Assembly (NCBI RefSeq): GCF_000018045.1
Contig: NC_009792.1
Coordinates: forward strand, 4,278,001 to 4,342,000
Origin: Citrobacter koseri ATCC BAA-895
GTDB taxonomy: Bacteria; Pseudomonadota; Gammaproteobacteria; Enterobacterales; Enterobacteriaceae
Length of the DNA: 64,000 nt
Direction: 5' to 3'
Part shown: positions 47,488-56,867 of the stretch, piece by piece
Numbering within the stretch: position 1 is the stretch's first letter
Layout: the number at the start of each line of letters is the position of its first letter
Translations under genes and position numbers: made by a program
The notes under the pieces: generated by a model
Database searches by the model: none
The model's input: the letters and a program-made list of their open reading frames with translations, nothing else
Told to the model about the DNA's origin: nothing

Positions 47488-47572
47488 ACTGAAGTCTCAA
47501 TCGCAAGACGCCTTGCTTCTTTCTTTTCATCAGACAATCTGTGTGGGCACTGCAAAGGCAGGTTCTTTCAGG

Positions 47573-49114
<1,542 letters not shown>

Positions 49115-49244
49115 AAGTTTGATGCTCGTGAATTAAACTTCGTAATGAATTACGTGTTCACTCAGAGACTTGGTATTCATTTATTGTCCGAAGACATTAA
49201 GAATCCATGTCACTTTGAGTGCCCACACAGATTGTCTGATAAAT

Positions 49245-49256
49245 TGTTAAAGAGCA
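49245..49256 (-). promoter_or_regulatory. Leader boxA antitermination site
   Basis: Minus-strand TGCTCTTTAACA in the 16S leader is the canonical boxA for the rRNA antitermination complex (NusA, NusB, NusG, S4, S10 and SuhB). It lies about 40 bases after promoter P2. Confidence 0.9.
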
Positions 49257-49294
49257 GTTGCGACGCGCTTTAGCGCTCTGTCGCGAGGTGGCGT

Positions 49295-49322
49295 ATATTA
49301 CGCTTTCCTCTTTCAGAGTCAA
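49295..49322 (-). promoter_or_regulatory. rRNA promoter P2
   Basis: Minus-strand -35 TTGACT (49317-49322) and -10 TAATAT (49295-49300) with 16-bp spacing, followed by a GC-rich discriminator (ACGCCACC). P2 gives steady basal rRNA transcription. Confidence 0.88.
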
Positions 49323-49401
49323 CCCCATTTTTCAGGATTTTTCTCTTCGTTGTTCCGACCATCTTGTGAAGCGTTTCACTTTGTCGTCTCAACGGAGGCG
49401 C

Positions 49402-49560
49402 ATTATAGGGATCCCATTTTTTTGCACAAGCGTTTTTTGGATCTTTTTTGCTGAATGCCTGTTTTTTACCCCTTTCGCTACATTCCTGCGCAATTTGGCT
49501 GATTTTTGATACCTGAAACACTTGCGTAGCGCCAATAATCCAACCAAAGTCTTCATTACT
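49402..49560 (-). promoter_or_regulatory. rRNA promoter P1 with upstream Fis/UP region
   Basis: Minus-strand -35 TTGTGC (49424-49429) and consensus -10 TATAAT (49402-49407), 16-bp spacing, then the GC-rich discriminator GCGCCTCCGTTGAG typical of stringent, ppGpp/DksA-regulated rRNA promoters. Just upstream (49430-49450) is an A/T-rich UP element, and the stretch to 49560 should hold Fis sites. This promoter block ends close to the divergent yrdA start. Confidence 0.85.
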
Positions 49561-49582
49561 GTTCTCTTTCGTTGAGGTGAAC

Positions 49583-50137
49583 ATGTCTGACGTATTACGT
49601 CCTTATAAGGATCTTTTCCCACAGATCGGGCAACGCGTGATGATCGATTCCAGTAGCGTCGTCATTGGCGATGTTCGTCTGGCTGATGACGTCGGGATCT
49701 GGCCGCTGGTCGTCATTCGTGGCGATGTGAACTATGTAGAGATTGGCGCCCGCTCAAATATCCAGGACGGCAGCGTGCTGCATGTGACGCACAAATCCAC
49801 CACTAACCCGCAAGGTAATCCGCTTATTGTGGGTGAAGATGTCACTGTCGGGCATAAAGTCATGCTCCACGGCTGCACTATCGGCAACCGGGTTCTGGTT
49901 GGCATGGGGTCCATTCTGCTGGATGGCGCGGTAATAGAAGATGACGTCATGATCGGCGCTGGCAGCCTGGTGCCGCAAAACAAGCGCCTGGAAAGCGGCT
50001 ATCTGTATCTGGGGAGTCCGGTGAAGCAGATCCGTCCGCTAAGTGATGAAGAGAAAGCCGGGCTACAGTACTCCGCAAATAACTATGTGAAATGGAAAGA
50101 TGAATACCTGAGTCAGGACAGCCAGACCCAACCCTGA
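49583..50137 (+). CDS. yrdA: YrdA, gamma-carbonic-anhydrase-like hexapeptide protein
   Basis: A 184-residue left-handed beta-helix protein of the gamma-class carbonic anhydrase family. Repeated hexapeptides run from about residue 15 to 150. Candidate metal-binding histidines lie in VLHVTHKS, VGHKV and LHGCTIG. Enzymatic activity of YrdA has not been established to my knowledge. The ATG at 49583 follows GAGG by six bases; an in-frame GTG two codons earlier is inside the ribosome site. Its 3' end overlaps convergent yrdB by 25 bp. Confidence 0.94.
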   Translation: MSDVLRPYKDLFPQIGQRVMIDSSSVVIGDVRLADDVGIWPLVVIRGDVNYVEIGARSNIQDGSVLHVTHKSTTNPQGNPLIVGEDVTVGHKVMLHGCTIGNRVLVGMGSILLDGAVIEDDVMIGAGSLVPQNKRLESGYLYLGSPVKQIRPLSDEEKAGLQYSANNYVKWKDEYLSQDSQTQP

Positions 50138-50370
50138 TCGTCTTCCTGCTGGGACTGGATCAACGCTTCCGCTTCTTCTTCCAGATCCCAGCGATGTTCA
50201 CAAAAGTCTGCCAACCACCGTTCTGGCGTATCGCCGCCAAAGCGATGCGCCAGCGTGGTTCCCTTGATAGCACACATTAACTGCATCCCATTCACCAGTG
50301 CGGGAAAGCTAACGGCCTCAAGGTCCGCGTCCCACTCTTCTCTGTCAGGAAACTGAATAGCCTGGTTCAT
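50113..50370 (-). CDS. yrdB: YrdB, DUF1488 protein
   Basis: An 85-residue protein of the DUF1488 family with unknown function; the start MNQAIQFPDREEWD and the C-terminal acidic segment are typical. It overlaps aroE by four bases (ATGA-type), so translation is coupled at the end of the dprA-smg-yrdD-tsaC-aroE-yrdB series, and its 3' end overlaps convergent yrdA by 25 bp. Confidence 0.9.
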   Translation of the reverse strand: MNQAIQFPDREEWDADLEAVSFPALVNGMQLMCAIKGTTLAHRFGGDTPERWLADFCEHRWDLEEEAEALIQSQQEDDQGWVWLS

Positions 50371-51185
50371 GCCAACAGTTCCTGCTTCAGCGTTGCAATA
50401 ACAGGTTCCACGTCAGGCAATACGCCATGCCAGAGAAAAACAGCATGCGCGGCTTGCCCCACCAGCATCCCCAAACCATCGGCATACCGCTTTGCCCCTT
50501 GCTCCGCACACCAGGCAAGGAACGGCGTATTTCCCTTTTGATAAAACATATCGTAGCAACAGACAGCAGGATGAATGAGCGATGACGGGATCGCGGGAAT
50601 ATCACCGCTAATTCCACTGGATGTCGCATTGATGATCAGATCGAATTCATGGCCTTCCAGCGCATCAAGACGAAGGGCCTGAACACTGCCGGTATGAGCG
50701 AATATTTGCGCCAGTTCTTCAGCACGGGAAGCGGTTCGGTTCGCAATAGTAACCGCACAATCCATTGATAGCAGCGGTAACAGTACGCCCCTAGAAGCCC
50801 CCCCTGCCCCAATCAGCAGGATGCGTAGCCCCGGACGAATGAAAGACAAACGTTCAAGATCGCTCAACAGGCCGATGCCGTCGGTGTTATCCCCCAGCAA
50901 GCGACCATCATCAAGGCGTTTCAGGGTATTCACCGCCCCGGCAAGCGCCGCACGCTCCGTCAGTTCATCTGCGCGTGCAAACGCTTCCTCTTTAAAAGGA
51001 ACGGTAACGTTCGCCCCTTTCCCTCCTTGCGCAAAAAAGGCATTAAGGGTATTCACGAAATCATCAACCGGCGCCAGAACACGCCCATAGGGATGATCTA
51101 TCTTCAGTTGCTGCGCAAACTGCTGATGAATAAATGGCGACTTGCTGTGCGCAATCGGGTTACCAAAAACGGCATAGGTTTCCAT
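50367..51185 (-). CDS. aroE: Shikimate dehydrogenase
   Basis: NADPH-dependent reduction of 3-dehydroshikimate to shikimate, the next step after the aroQ reaction encoded at 24.5 kb. The 272-residue product has the substrate motif NPIAHSKSPFIH (about 9-20), catalytic Lys65 in VTVPFKEE, Asp102 in GDNTDGIG, and the nucleotide loop GAGGASRG (about 126-133) with NRTASRAEEL for the NADP phosphate. It starts four bases after tsaC ends. Length equals E. coli AroE. Confidence 0.97.
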   Translation of the reverse strand: METYAVFGNPIAHSKSPFIHQQFAQQLKIDHPYGRVLAPVDDFVNTLNAFFAQGGKGANVTVPFKEEAFARADELTERAALAGAVNTLKRLDDGRLLGDNTDGIGLLSDLERLSFIRPGLRILLIGAGGASRGVLLPLLSMDCAVTIANRTASRAEELAQIFAHTGSVQALRLDALEGHEFDLIINATSSGISGDIPAIPSSLIHPAVCCYDMFYQKGNTPFLAWCAEQGAKRYADGLGMLVGQAAHAVFLWHGVLPDVEPVIATLKQELLA

Positions 51186-51189
51186 CGTA

Positions 51190-51762
51190 TTACCCCTGTC
51201 GAAACAGCTCGCCCGTCAGGGCATCACGAATTTCAGAAGGATTCAGACGTCCTCCCGTTTCCCCCTCAACAACGGGGAAATCCGCGCCAAACTGCGCCCG
51301 TACTTCTTCGACCGTGCGGCAGGGAGGCAACCCTGTCAAATTCGCACTGGTGGAAACTAACGGTTTGCCATAAGCCTGGCACAATGAGACCACCAGCGGG
51401 TGATCCGTAACGCGAACCGCCAGCGAATCAAAACGTCCCGTCAACCAGCGCGGCGTTGTCGCCGGTGCAGGAAAAACAAACGTCACCGGGCCAGGCCAGC
51501 ACGCAAAGATCGCTTCTCGTTGCGTATCTGTCAGCATGCTGTCATCAATATATGGCTTAAGCTGCTCAAAATTTGCCGCAATTAAAATGAGGCCTTTTTC
51601 AACCGGACGCTGTTTCAATTCAAGTAAGCGGTTGACCGCCGTTTCACTATCAGGATCGCACCCGACACCGAAAACAGCTTCTGTGGGATACGCGATGACA
51701 CATTCTTTATGCAGTACCGCTACCGCTGCCGCGATAGCGTCTGTAGGCAGGTTATTATTCAC
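51190..51762 (-). CDS. tsaC: Threonylcarbamoyl-AMP synthase TsaC
   Basis: Makes threonylcarbamoyl-AMP from threonine, bicarbonate and ATP for the universal t6A37 modification of ANN-decoding tRNAs. It has the YrdC domain with the nucleotide-binding KxR motif ([11 protein letters not shown]), AYPTEAVFG and the [10 protein letters not shown] loop. A GTG start at 51762 gives 190 residues beginning VNNNLPTD, the E. coli length; the longer in-frame extension lies inside yrdD. The eight-base overlap with yrdD suggests coupling. Confidence 0.95.
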
Positions 51763-52309
51763 TTTGTTGTTCCGCCGGAACCGGCTTTCCACATTGTTTA
51801 CTGGCGCAAAAGTGCTTCACACCCTGCGCGGTTTTCTTTTCGATGAGTAGCGGATAGTGACATTCAGGACACTCTCCGGCTATCGGTTTGAAGTTAATGA
51901 CAAACTGACATTCAGGATAGCGATCGCAGGAATGAAAGGTTTTACCATAACGGGAACGCCGTTGAACCAGATGACCTTTTTGGCACTGAGGGCAGGTAAT
52001 GGCAGTTTCGTCTGGTTTGTCGATCAGTTCGGTATGGCCACACGCGGGGTAGTCACTGCAACCGATAAACATGCCGAACCGCCCCTGCCGCAATACCAGC
52101 TCCGCGCCACATGCCGGGCAAAACTTCCCCTCCAGAACTTTGACGATATGTCCGTCTGCTGACGATTTCAGCGGACGGACATAATCACATTCTGGATAGT
52201 GTGAGCAGCCGAGAAAAGGACCGTGTTTCCCGGAGCGAATAACAAGTTCAGCCCCGCACTGTGGGCAGGGCTCATTTTTATGCACCGTAAACAGTGCTGA
52301 TTTAGCCAT
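51755..52309 (-). CDS. yrdD: YrdD, zinc-ribbon DNA topoisomerase I-like protein
   Basis: A 184-residue protein made of repeated topoisomerase-type zinc ribbons, with [24 protein letters not shown] and CPECHYPL modules, each followed by a GxFxGCSxYPxC-like half. It resembles the C-terminal domain of TopA and probably binds single-stranded nucleic acid; no catalytic topoisomerase domain is present. It lies between smg and tsaC. Confidence 0.93.
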
Positions 52310-52335
52310 AACAACTCATGCTGAATGAAGATCGA

Positions 52336-52809
52336 TTAATGCAGCATACCTTCATTCACTTCAAAGAGTAATTCTTCCATTTGCTGATACGCATTTTCAC
52401 AACCCGGAATGTTAAATAAAACCATCAGGATCACCCACTTCAGGTCTTCCAGATCGAATTCTGCGGTATCCAGCGCGAGCACGCGTTCAATCACCATTTC
52501 TCGCGTTTCGAGGTTTAGCACCTGAATCTGCTCGAGGAATAACAGAAACCCCCGACAGCTGGCATCCAGTCGATTGCACTCCTCTGCCGTGTAAATACGT
52601 ACGGAGAGCGGATCGGAAGCCAGTTGCATAGGTTCGGCGAGGCCTTCCTGATAATCAGCAAGCTTTTCCAGCCACAGTAGCGCGTTGTAGATGTCTTCAC
52701 GGTCAAAGCCAGCGTCGGTAAGATCCCGTTCCAGTTTGTCCTGATCCACACGCAATTCAGCTTCGTTATGGATGTAAGTCTCAAACAAATACATTAGTAC
52801 GTCGAACAT
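52336..52809 (-). CDS. smg: Smg (DUF494)
   Basis: A 157-residue acidic, helical protein of the DUF494 family, always found downstream of dprA in gamma-proteobacteria; function unknown. The start MFDVLMYLFETYIHNEAE at 52809 gives the E. coli length and lies within the dprA coding region, with an overlap of 29 bases, so its ribosome-binding site (GGAGGGCAAGCC) is inside dprA. Confidence 0.93.
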   Translation of the reverse strand: MFDVLMYLFETYIHNEAELRVDQDKLERDLTDAGFDREDIYNALLWLEKLADYQEGLAEPMQLASDPLSVRIYTAEECNRLDASCRGFLLFLEQIQVLNLETREMVIERVLALDTAEFDLEDLKWVILMVLFNIPGCENAYQQMEELLFEVNEGMLH

Positions 52810-53905
52810 GGCTTGCCCTCCTTAATCGGACATAGCCGCCGGGTACAGCTGCGATCCATCCTGCTAACTCCAGTTCGAGTAGCTGAGCCACTACCTCTGG
52901 CACAGGTTGGCCGGCACGTTCAGCGACGACGTCAACAGGTGTTACCTCATCTCCTACGTTAGCCAGGAGCATAGGAAATGGCAATGCTGCGACTTCCTGA
53001 TCTGGTGAATAAAGTGAATTTTCGGCCTCATCTGGCAGCCAATGTAAGCCGTATTGCAAATTTTCCAGAATATCCTCTGGCGCCGTCACAAGAGTGGCGC
53101 CCTGTTTGATCAACCAATGCGGCCCTTCACTGCCAGGGCTGCCTATCGGCCCTGGCAAGGCAAAGACATCCCTCCCTTGCTCCAGCGCACAGCGCGCGGT
53201 AACCAAAGAGCCGCTTCGTAGTGCCGCTTCAACAACCAGCACGCCTTTGCTCAGGCCGCTAATGATGCGGTTTCGTCGGGGAAAATGGTGCGGTAAAGGG
53301 AACGTCGCTAATGGAAACTCCGACACCAGCGCGCCACCGGCGTCTATCAGCCCCTCAGCCAGCCGGGTATGTCGTCGGGGATGGATACTTCCCAGACCGT
53401 TGCCCAGCACAGCCACGCTTTTCCCGTTCGCGTTTAAGGCGGCTTTATGCGCAACGCCATCAACTCCTCTCGCCAGCCCGCTGGTAATCGTCACCCCTTT
53501 TACGGCAAGACTTTCACAGAACAAGCGCCCCCATCGCTCGCCATACCAGGAAGGTGTCCGGCTTCCTACGACGCCAAGCTGGAAGTTCTGGAGACATTCT
53601 GGATCACCCGCAACAAAAAAAGCGCCGGGATAATCTGCAATCGCATTCAACTGTGCCGGATAACGCGCGCTGCCGGCCAGAATCAAATGGTGATGAGGTT
53701 GCTCAAGCCAGTGCTGCGCGTCATCCAGCGCTTTTTGCGGGACGGTTAAAAAGCGTTCCGCTTGTCGGGACGTTAACCCTGCGTTCTGAAGCAAAGTCTT
53801 ATCAATCTGACGCTGTTGTATGAGCAAATTCGCAATGCTCAACATTGCATCGCCATACAATTCACTCACATGCATCAAACGTAACCAAATTTCGGTACAG
53901 GTCAT
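52781..53905 (-). CDS. dprA: DprA (Smf), DNA-processing protein
   Basis: Single-strand DNA-binding protein that loads RecA during natural transformation; in non-competent enterics its role is less clear. The 374-residue product has an N-terminal helical domain, a Rossmann fold with GSRTPSWYG (about 115-123), GLARGVDGVAHKAAL and FPRRNRIISGLS loops. A C-terminal winged-helix (about 305-370) follows. The length equals E. coli. First gene of the minus-strand cluster, divergent from def across 130 bp. Confidence 0.95.
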   Translation of the reverse strand: MTCTEIWLRLMHVSELYGDAMLSIANLLIQQRQIDKTLLQNAGLTSRQAERFLTVPQKALDDAQHWLEQPHHHLILAGSARYPAQLNAIADYPGAFFVAGDPECLQNFQLGVVGSRTPSWYGERWGRLFCESLAVKGVTITSGLARGVDGVAHKAALNANGKSVAVLGNGLGSIHPRRHTRLAEGLIDAGGALVSEFPLATFPLPHHFPRRNRIISGLSKGVLVVEAALRSGSLVTARCALEQGRDVFALPGPIGSPGSEGPHWLIKQGATLVTAPEDILENLQYGLHWLPDEAENSLYSPDQEVAALPFPMLLANVGDEVTPVDVVAERAGQPVPEVVAQLLELELAGWIAAVPGGYVRLRRASHVRRTNVFV

Positions 53906-54035
53906 CCTTTATCCCCCTGCCACAAGCTGTCCTGGCAATCTTTGCGATTGGTCACTGATGCTGTCAATCGGAGGGGGTTTTGTCTAGAATAGAGGTAATA
54001 ATCTTTCCAACTCCTGAACACAACTCTGGATAATT

Positions 54036-54545
54036 ATGGCAGTTTTGCAAGTGTTACATATTCCGGACGAGCGTCTTCGCAAAGTCGCAAAACCGGTAGA
54101 AGAAGTGAATGCAGAAATTCAGCGTATCGTCGATGATATGTTCGAAACGATGTATGCAGAAGAAGGTATTGGCCTGGCGGCAACGCAGGTCGATATTCAT
54201 CAACGTATCATCGTGATTGATGTTTCGGAAAACCGCGACGAGCGTCTGGTGTTAATCAACCCGGAACTGCTGGAAAAAAGCGGTGAGACGGGGATTGAAG
54301 AAGGCTGTCTGTCTATTCCTGAACAGCGAGCTTTAGTGCCGCGTGCGGAGAAAGTGAAAATTCGCGCACTCGACCGCGACGGTAAATCTTTTGAGCTGGA
54401 AGCAGACGGCCTGTTGGCTATCTGTATTCAGCACGAGATGGATCACCTGGTCGGTAAACTGTTTATCGATTATCTGTCGCCGCTGAAGCAACAACGTATT
54501 CGTCAGAAAGTTGAGAAACTCGACCGCCTGAACGCCCGAGCTTAA
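54036..54545 (+). CDS. def: Peptide deformylase
   Basis: Removes the formyl group from nascent protein N termini. A 169-residue Fe(II) metalloenzyme with all three family motifs: GIGLAATQVD (motif 1, about 44-53), EEGCLS with metal ligand Cys91 (motif 2), and QHEMDH with His133, Glu134 and His137 (motif 3). It begins the def-fmt unit; the fmt start lies 14 bases downstream. Its promoter is expected in the 130-bp gap shared with dprA, where a TAGAAT -10-like box occurs near 53984. Confidence 0.98.
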   Translation: MAVLQVLHIPDERLRKVAKPVEEVNAEIQRIVDDMFETMYAEEGIGLAATQVDIHQRIIVIDVSENRDERLVLINPELLEKSGETGIEEGCLSIPEQRALVPRAEKVKIRALDRDGKSFELEADGLLAICIQHEMDHLVGKLFIDYLSPLKQQRIRQKVEKLDRLNARA

Positions 54546-54559
54546 GGACAAGAATCAAC

Positions 54560-55507
54560 GTGTCAGACTCACTACGTATTATTTTTGCGGGTACACCTGA
54601 CTTTGCAGCGCGTCATCTTGACGCGCTGTTGTCTTCTGGACACAACATCGTTGGCGTGTTTACCCAACCCGACCGCCCGGCTGGACGCGGTAAAAAGCTG
54701 ATGCCCAGCCCGGTGAAAGTGTTGGCGGAAGAGAAAGGAATAGCGGTTTTTCAGCCCGCCTCCTTGCGCCCACAAGAAAACCAGCATTTAGTCGCAGACT
54801 TACACGCTGACGTAATGGTCGTGGTGGCGTATGGCCTGATTCTGCCAAAAGCGGTGCTGGATATGCCGCGACTCGGCTGCATCAACGTTCACGGTTCCCT
54901 GCTCCCGCGCTGGCGTGGCGCAGCGCCGATCCAACGTTCACTTTGGGCTGGTGATGCCGAAACGGGCGTAACCATCATGCAAATGGATGTGGGTCTGGAT
55001 ACTGGCGATATGCTCTATAAACTTGCCTGTCCAATCACCGAGAAAGACACCAGCGGCACGCTGTATGACAAGCTGGCGGATCTTGGTCCACAGGGGCTGA
55101 TTGAAACGCTGAAACAGTTAGAAAACGGTACCGCGAAGCCAGAAGTACAGGACAACGCCCTGGCCACTCACGCTGAGAAACTTAGCAAAGAAGAGGCGCG
55201 TATGGACTGGTCTCTCTCTGCTGCACAGCTTGAACGCTGCATCCGCGCCTTTAATCCCTGGCCAATGAGCTGGATGGAAATTGACGGTCAGCCGGTAAAA
55301 GTGTGGCAGGCGTCAGTGATAGAGCGCGTAACGCAAGCGGAACCGGGCACCATTCTTGACGCGACTAAACAAGGTATTCAGGTTGCAACCGGCAACGGCA
55401 TCCTGAACCTGCTCTCCCTTCAACCCGCAGGTAAGAAGGCAATGAGCGCGCAGGATCTTTTAAATTCACGTCGGGAATGGTTTATTCCTGGCAACCGTCT
55501 GGCCTGA
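54560..55507 (+). CDS. fmt: Methionyl-tRNA formyltransferase
   Basis: Formylates initiator Met-tRNA using 10-formyltetrahydrofolate, the reaction undone on peptides by Def. The 315-residue product has an N-terminal Rossmann catalytic domain with FAGTPDFAARHL and the active-site INVHGSLLPRWRGAAPI (Asn, His; about 106-122), then a C-terminal tRNA-binding OB-like domain from about 207. GTG start at 54560 gives the exact E. coli length. A terminator-like hairpin separates it from rsmB. Confidence 0.97.
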   Translation: MSDSLRIIFAGTPDFAARHLDALLSSGHNIVGVFTQPDRPAGRGKKLMPSPVKVLAEEKGIAVFQPASLRPQENQHLVADLHADVMVVVAYGLILPKAVLDMPRLGCINVHGSLLPRWRGAAPIQRSLWAGDAETGVTIMQMDVGLDTGDMLYKLACPITEKDTSGTLYDKLADLGPQGLIETLKQLENGTAKPEVQDNALATHAEKLSKEEARMDWSLSAAQLERCIRAFNPWPMSWMEIDGQPVKVWQASVIERVTQAEPGTILDATKQGIQVATGNGILNLLSLQPAGKKAMSAQDLLNSRREWFIPGNRLA

Positions 55508-55524
55508 CGGTCACGTCTTACTAC

Positions 55525-55555
55525 GCCCGGTGTTACCGGGCATTTTTATTTTTGC
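55525..55555 (+). terminator. Terminator or attenuator between fmt and rsmB
   Basis: GCCCGG (55525-55530) and CCGGGC (55536-55541) pair over TGTTA, followed by ATTTTTATTTTT. It lies immediately before the rsmB start, so it may be a partial terminator that lowers rsmB expression relative to def-fmt. Confidence 0.8.
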
Positions 55556-55559
55556 GGTT

Positions 55560-56846
55560 ATGAAAAAACAAAATTTACGCAGTCTGGCGGCACAGGCCGT
55601 TGAGCAGGTCGTTGAGCAAGGGCAATCCTTAAGTAATGTCCTGCCACCACTACAGCAAAAAGTCTCCGATAAAGACAAAGCGCTGCTTCAGGAGCTGTGC
55701 TTTGGCGTGTTGCGCACCCTTTCGCAGCTGGAGTGGCTGATTAATAAATTAATGTCTCGCCCGATGACCGGTAAGCAACGCACCGTGCATTACCTGATCA
55801 TGGTAGGGTTTTACCAGCTATTGCACACACGAATTCCACCACATGCAGCCCTCGCGGAAACGGTTGAAGGTGCTGTTGCTATTAAGCGCCCACAGCTTAA
55901 AGGGCTGATCAATGGCGTTTTGCGTCAGTTTCAGCGTCAGCAGGAGGCGTTGCTGGCTGAGTTTGCGACCAGCGAGGCGCGTTTTCTGCATCCGTCCTGG
56001 CTGCTAAAGCGCCTGCAAAAATCCTATCCCACCCAATGGGAAGCGATTGTCGAAGCCAACAACCAACGTCCTCCAATGTGGTTACGCGTGAACCGTACAC
56101 ATCATTCACGCGACAGCTGGCTCACGTTATTACAGGACGCAGGAATGAATGGTTTTCCCCATTCGGCCTATCCTGACGCCCTACGTCTTGAGTCTCCGGC
56201 TCCGGTTCATGCCTTACCCGGTTTTGAAGAGGGTTGGGTAACGGTTCAGGATGCTTCCGCGCAAGGCTGTGTTAGCTTCCTCGCCCCGCAAAACGGCGAG
56301 AAAATCCTGGATTTGTGCGCCGCACCGGGGGGTAAAACAACGCATATACTCGAAGCCGCGCCTGAAGCGCAGGTGTTAGCTGTCGATGTCGACGAACAGC
56401 GTCTTTCACGCGTTTACGATAACCTTAAACGTCTGGGGATGAAGGCAACCGTCAAACAGGGTGATGGTCGATATCCCGCGCAATGGTGTGGCGAGCAGAA
56501 ATTTGACCGTATTCTGCTGGATGCGCCTTGTTCAGCCACCGGCGTCATTCGTCGTCACCCGGATATCAAATGGCTACGCCGCGATCGTGATATTGCTGAA
56601 CTGGCAAAATTACAGTCGGAAATTCTGGATGCCATATGGCCACATTTAAAGTCAGGCGGAACACTGGTCTACGCGACCTGTTCTGTCCTGCCGGAAGAGA
56701 ATAGCCAACAGATTCTGGCCTTTTTACAGCGCACCCCGGACGCCACCCTGACCGGCACCGGAACCCCCGCTCAACCGGGCGTGCAAAATCTGCCTGGTGC
56801 GGAAGAAGGTGACGGCTTCTTTTACGCTAAGCTAATCAAAAAGTGA
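55560..56846 (+). CDS. rsmB: 16S rRNA m5C967 methyltransferase RsmB
   Basis: SAM-dependent methylation of C967 in 16S rRNA. The 428-residue product has an N-terminal NusB-like RNA-binding domain (about 5-140) and a C-terminal methyltransferase. The latter carries SAM motif LDLCAAPGGKTTHILE (about 250-265) and the two m5C cysteines in LLDAPCSATG and VYATCSVLPEEN. The start at 55560 (MKKQNLRSL) is favoured; an earlier in-frame codon lies inside the terminator hairpin. It is followed by trkA after 21 bases. Confidence 0.96.
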   Translation: MKKQNLRSLAAQAVEQVVEQGQSLSNVLPPLQQKVSDKDKALLQELCFGVLRTLSQLEWLINKLMSRPMTGKQRTVHYLIMVGFYQLLHTRIPPHAALAETVEGAVAIKRPQLKGLINGVLRQFQRQQEALLAEFATSEARFLHPSWLLKRLQKSYPTQWEAIVEANNQRPPMWLRVNRTHHSRDSWLTLLQDAGMNGFPHSAYPDALRLESPAPVHALPGFEEGWVTVQDASAQGCVSFLAPQNGEKILDLCAAPGGKTTHILEAAPEAQVLAVDVDEQRLSRVYDNLKRLGMKATVKQGDGRYPAQWCGEQKFDRILLDAPCSATGVIRRHPDIKWLRRDRDIAELAKLQSEILDAIWPHLKSGGTLVYATCSVLPEENSQQILAFLQRTPDATLTGTGTPAQPGVQNLPGAEEGDGFFYAKLIKK

Positions 56847-56867
56847 TGAGATAACGGGTCGCGACTG

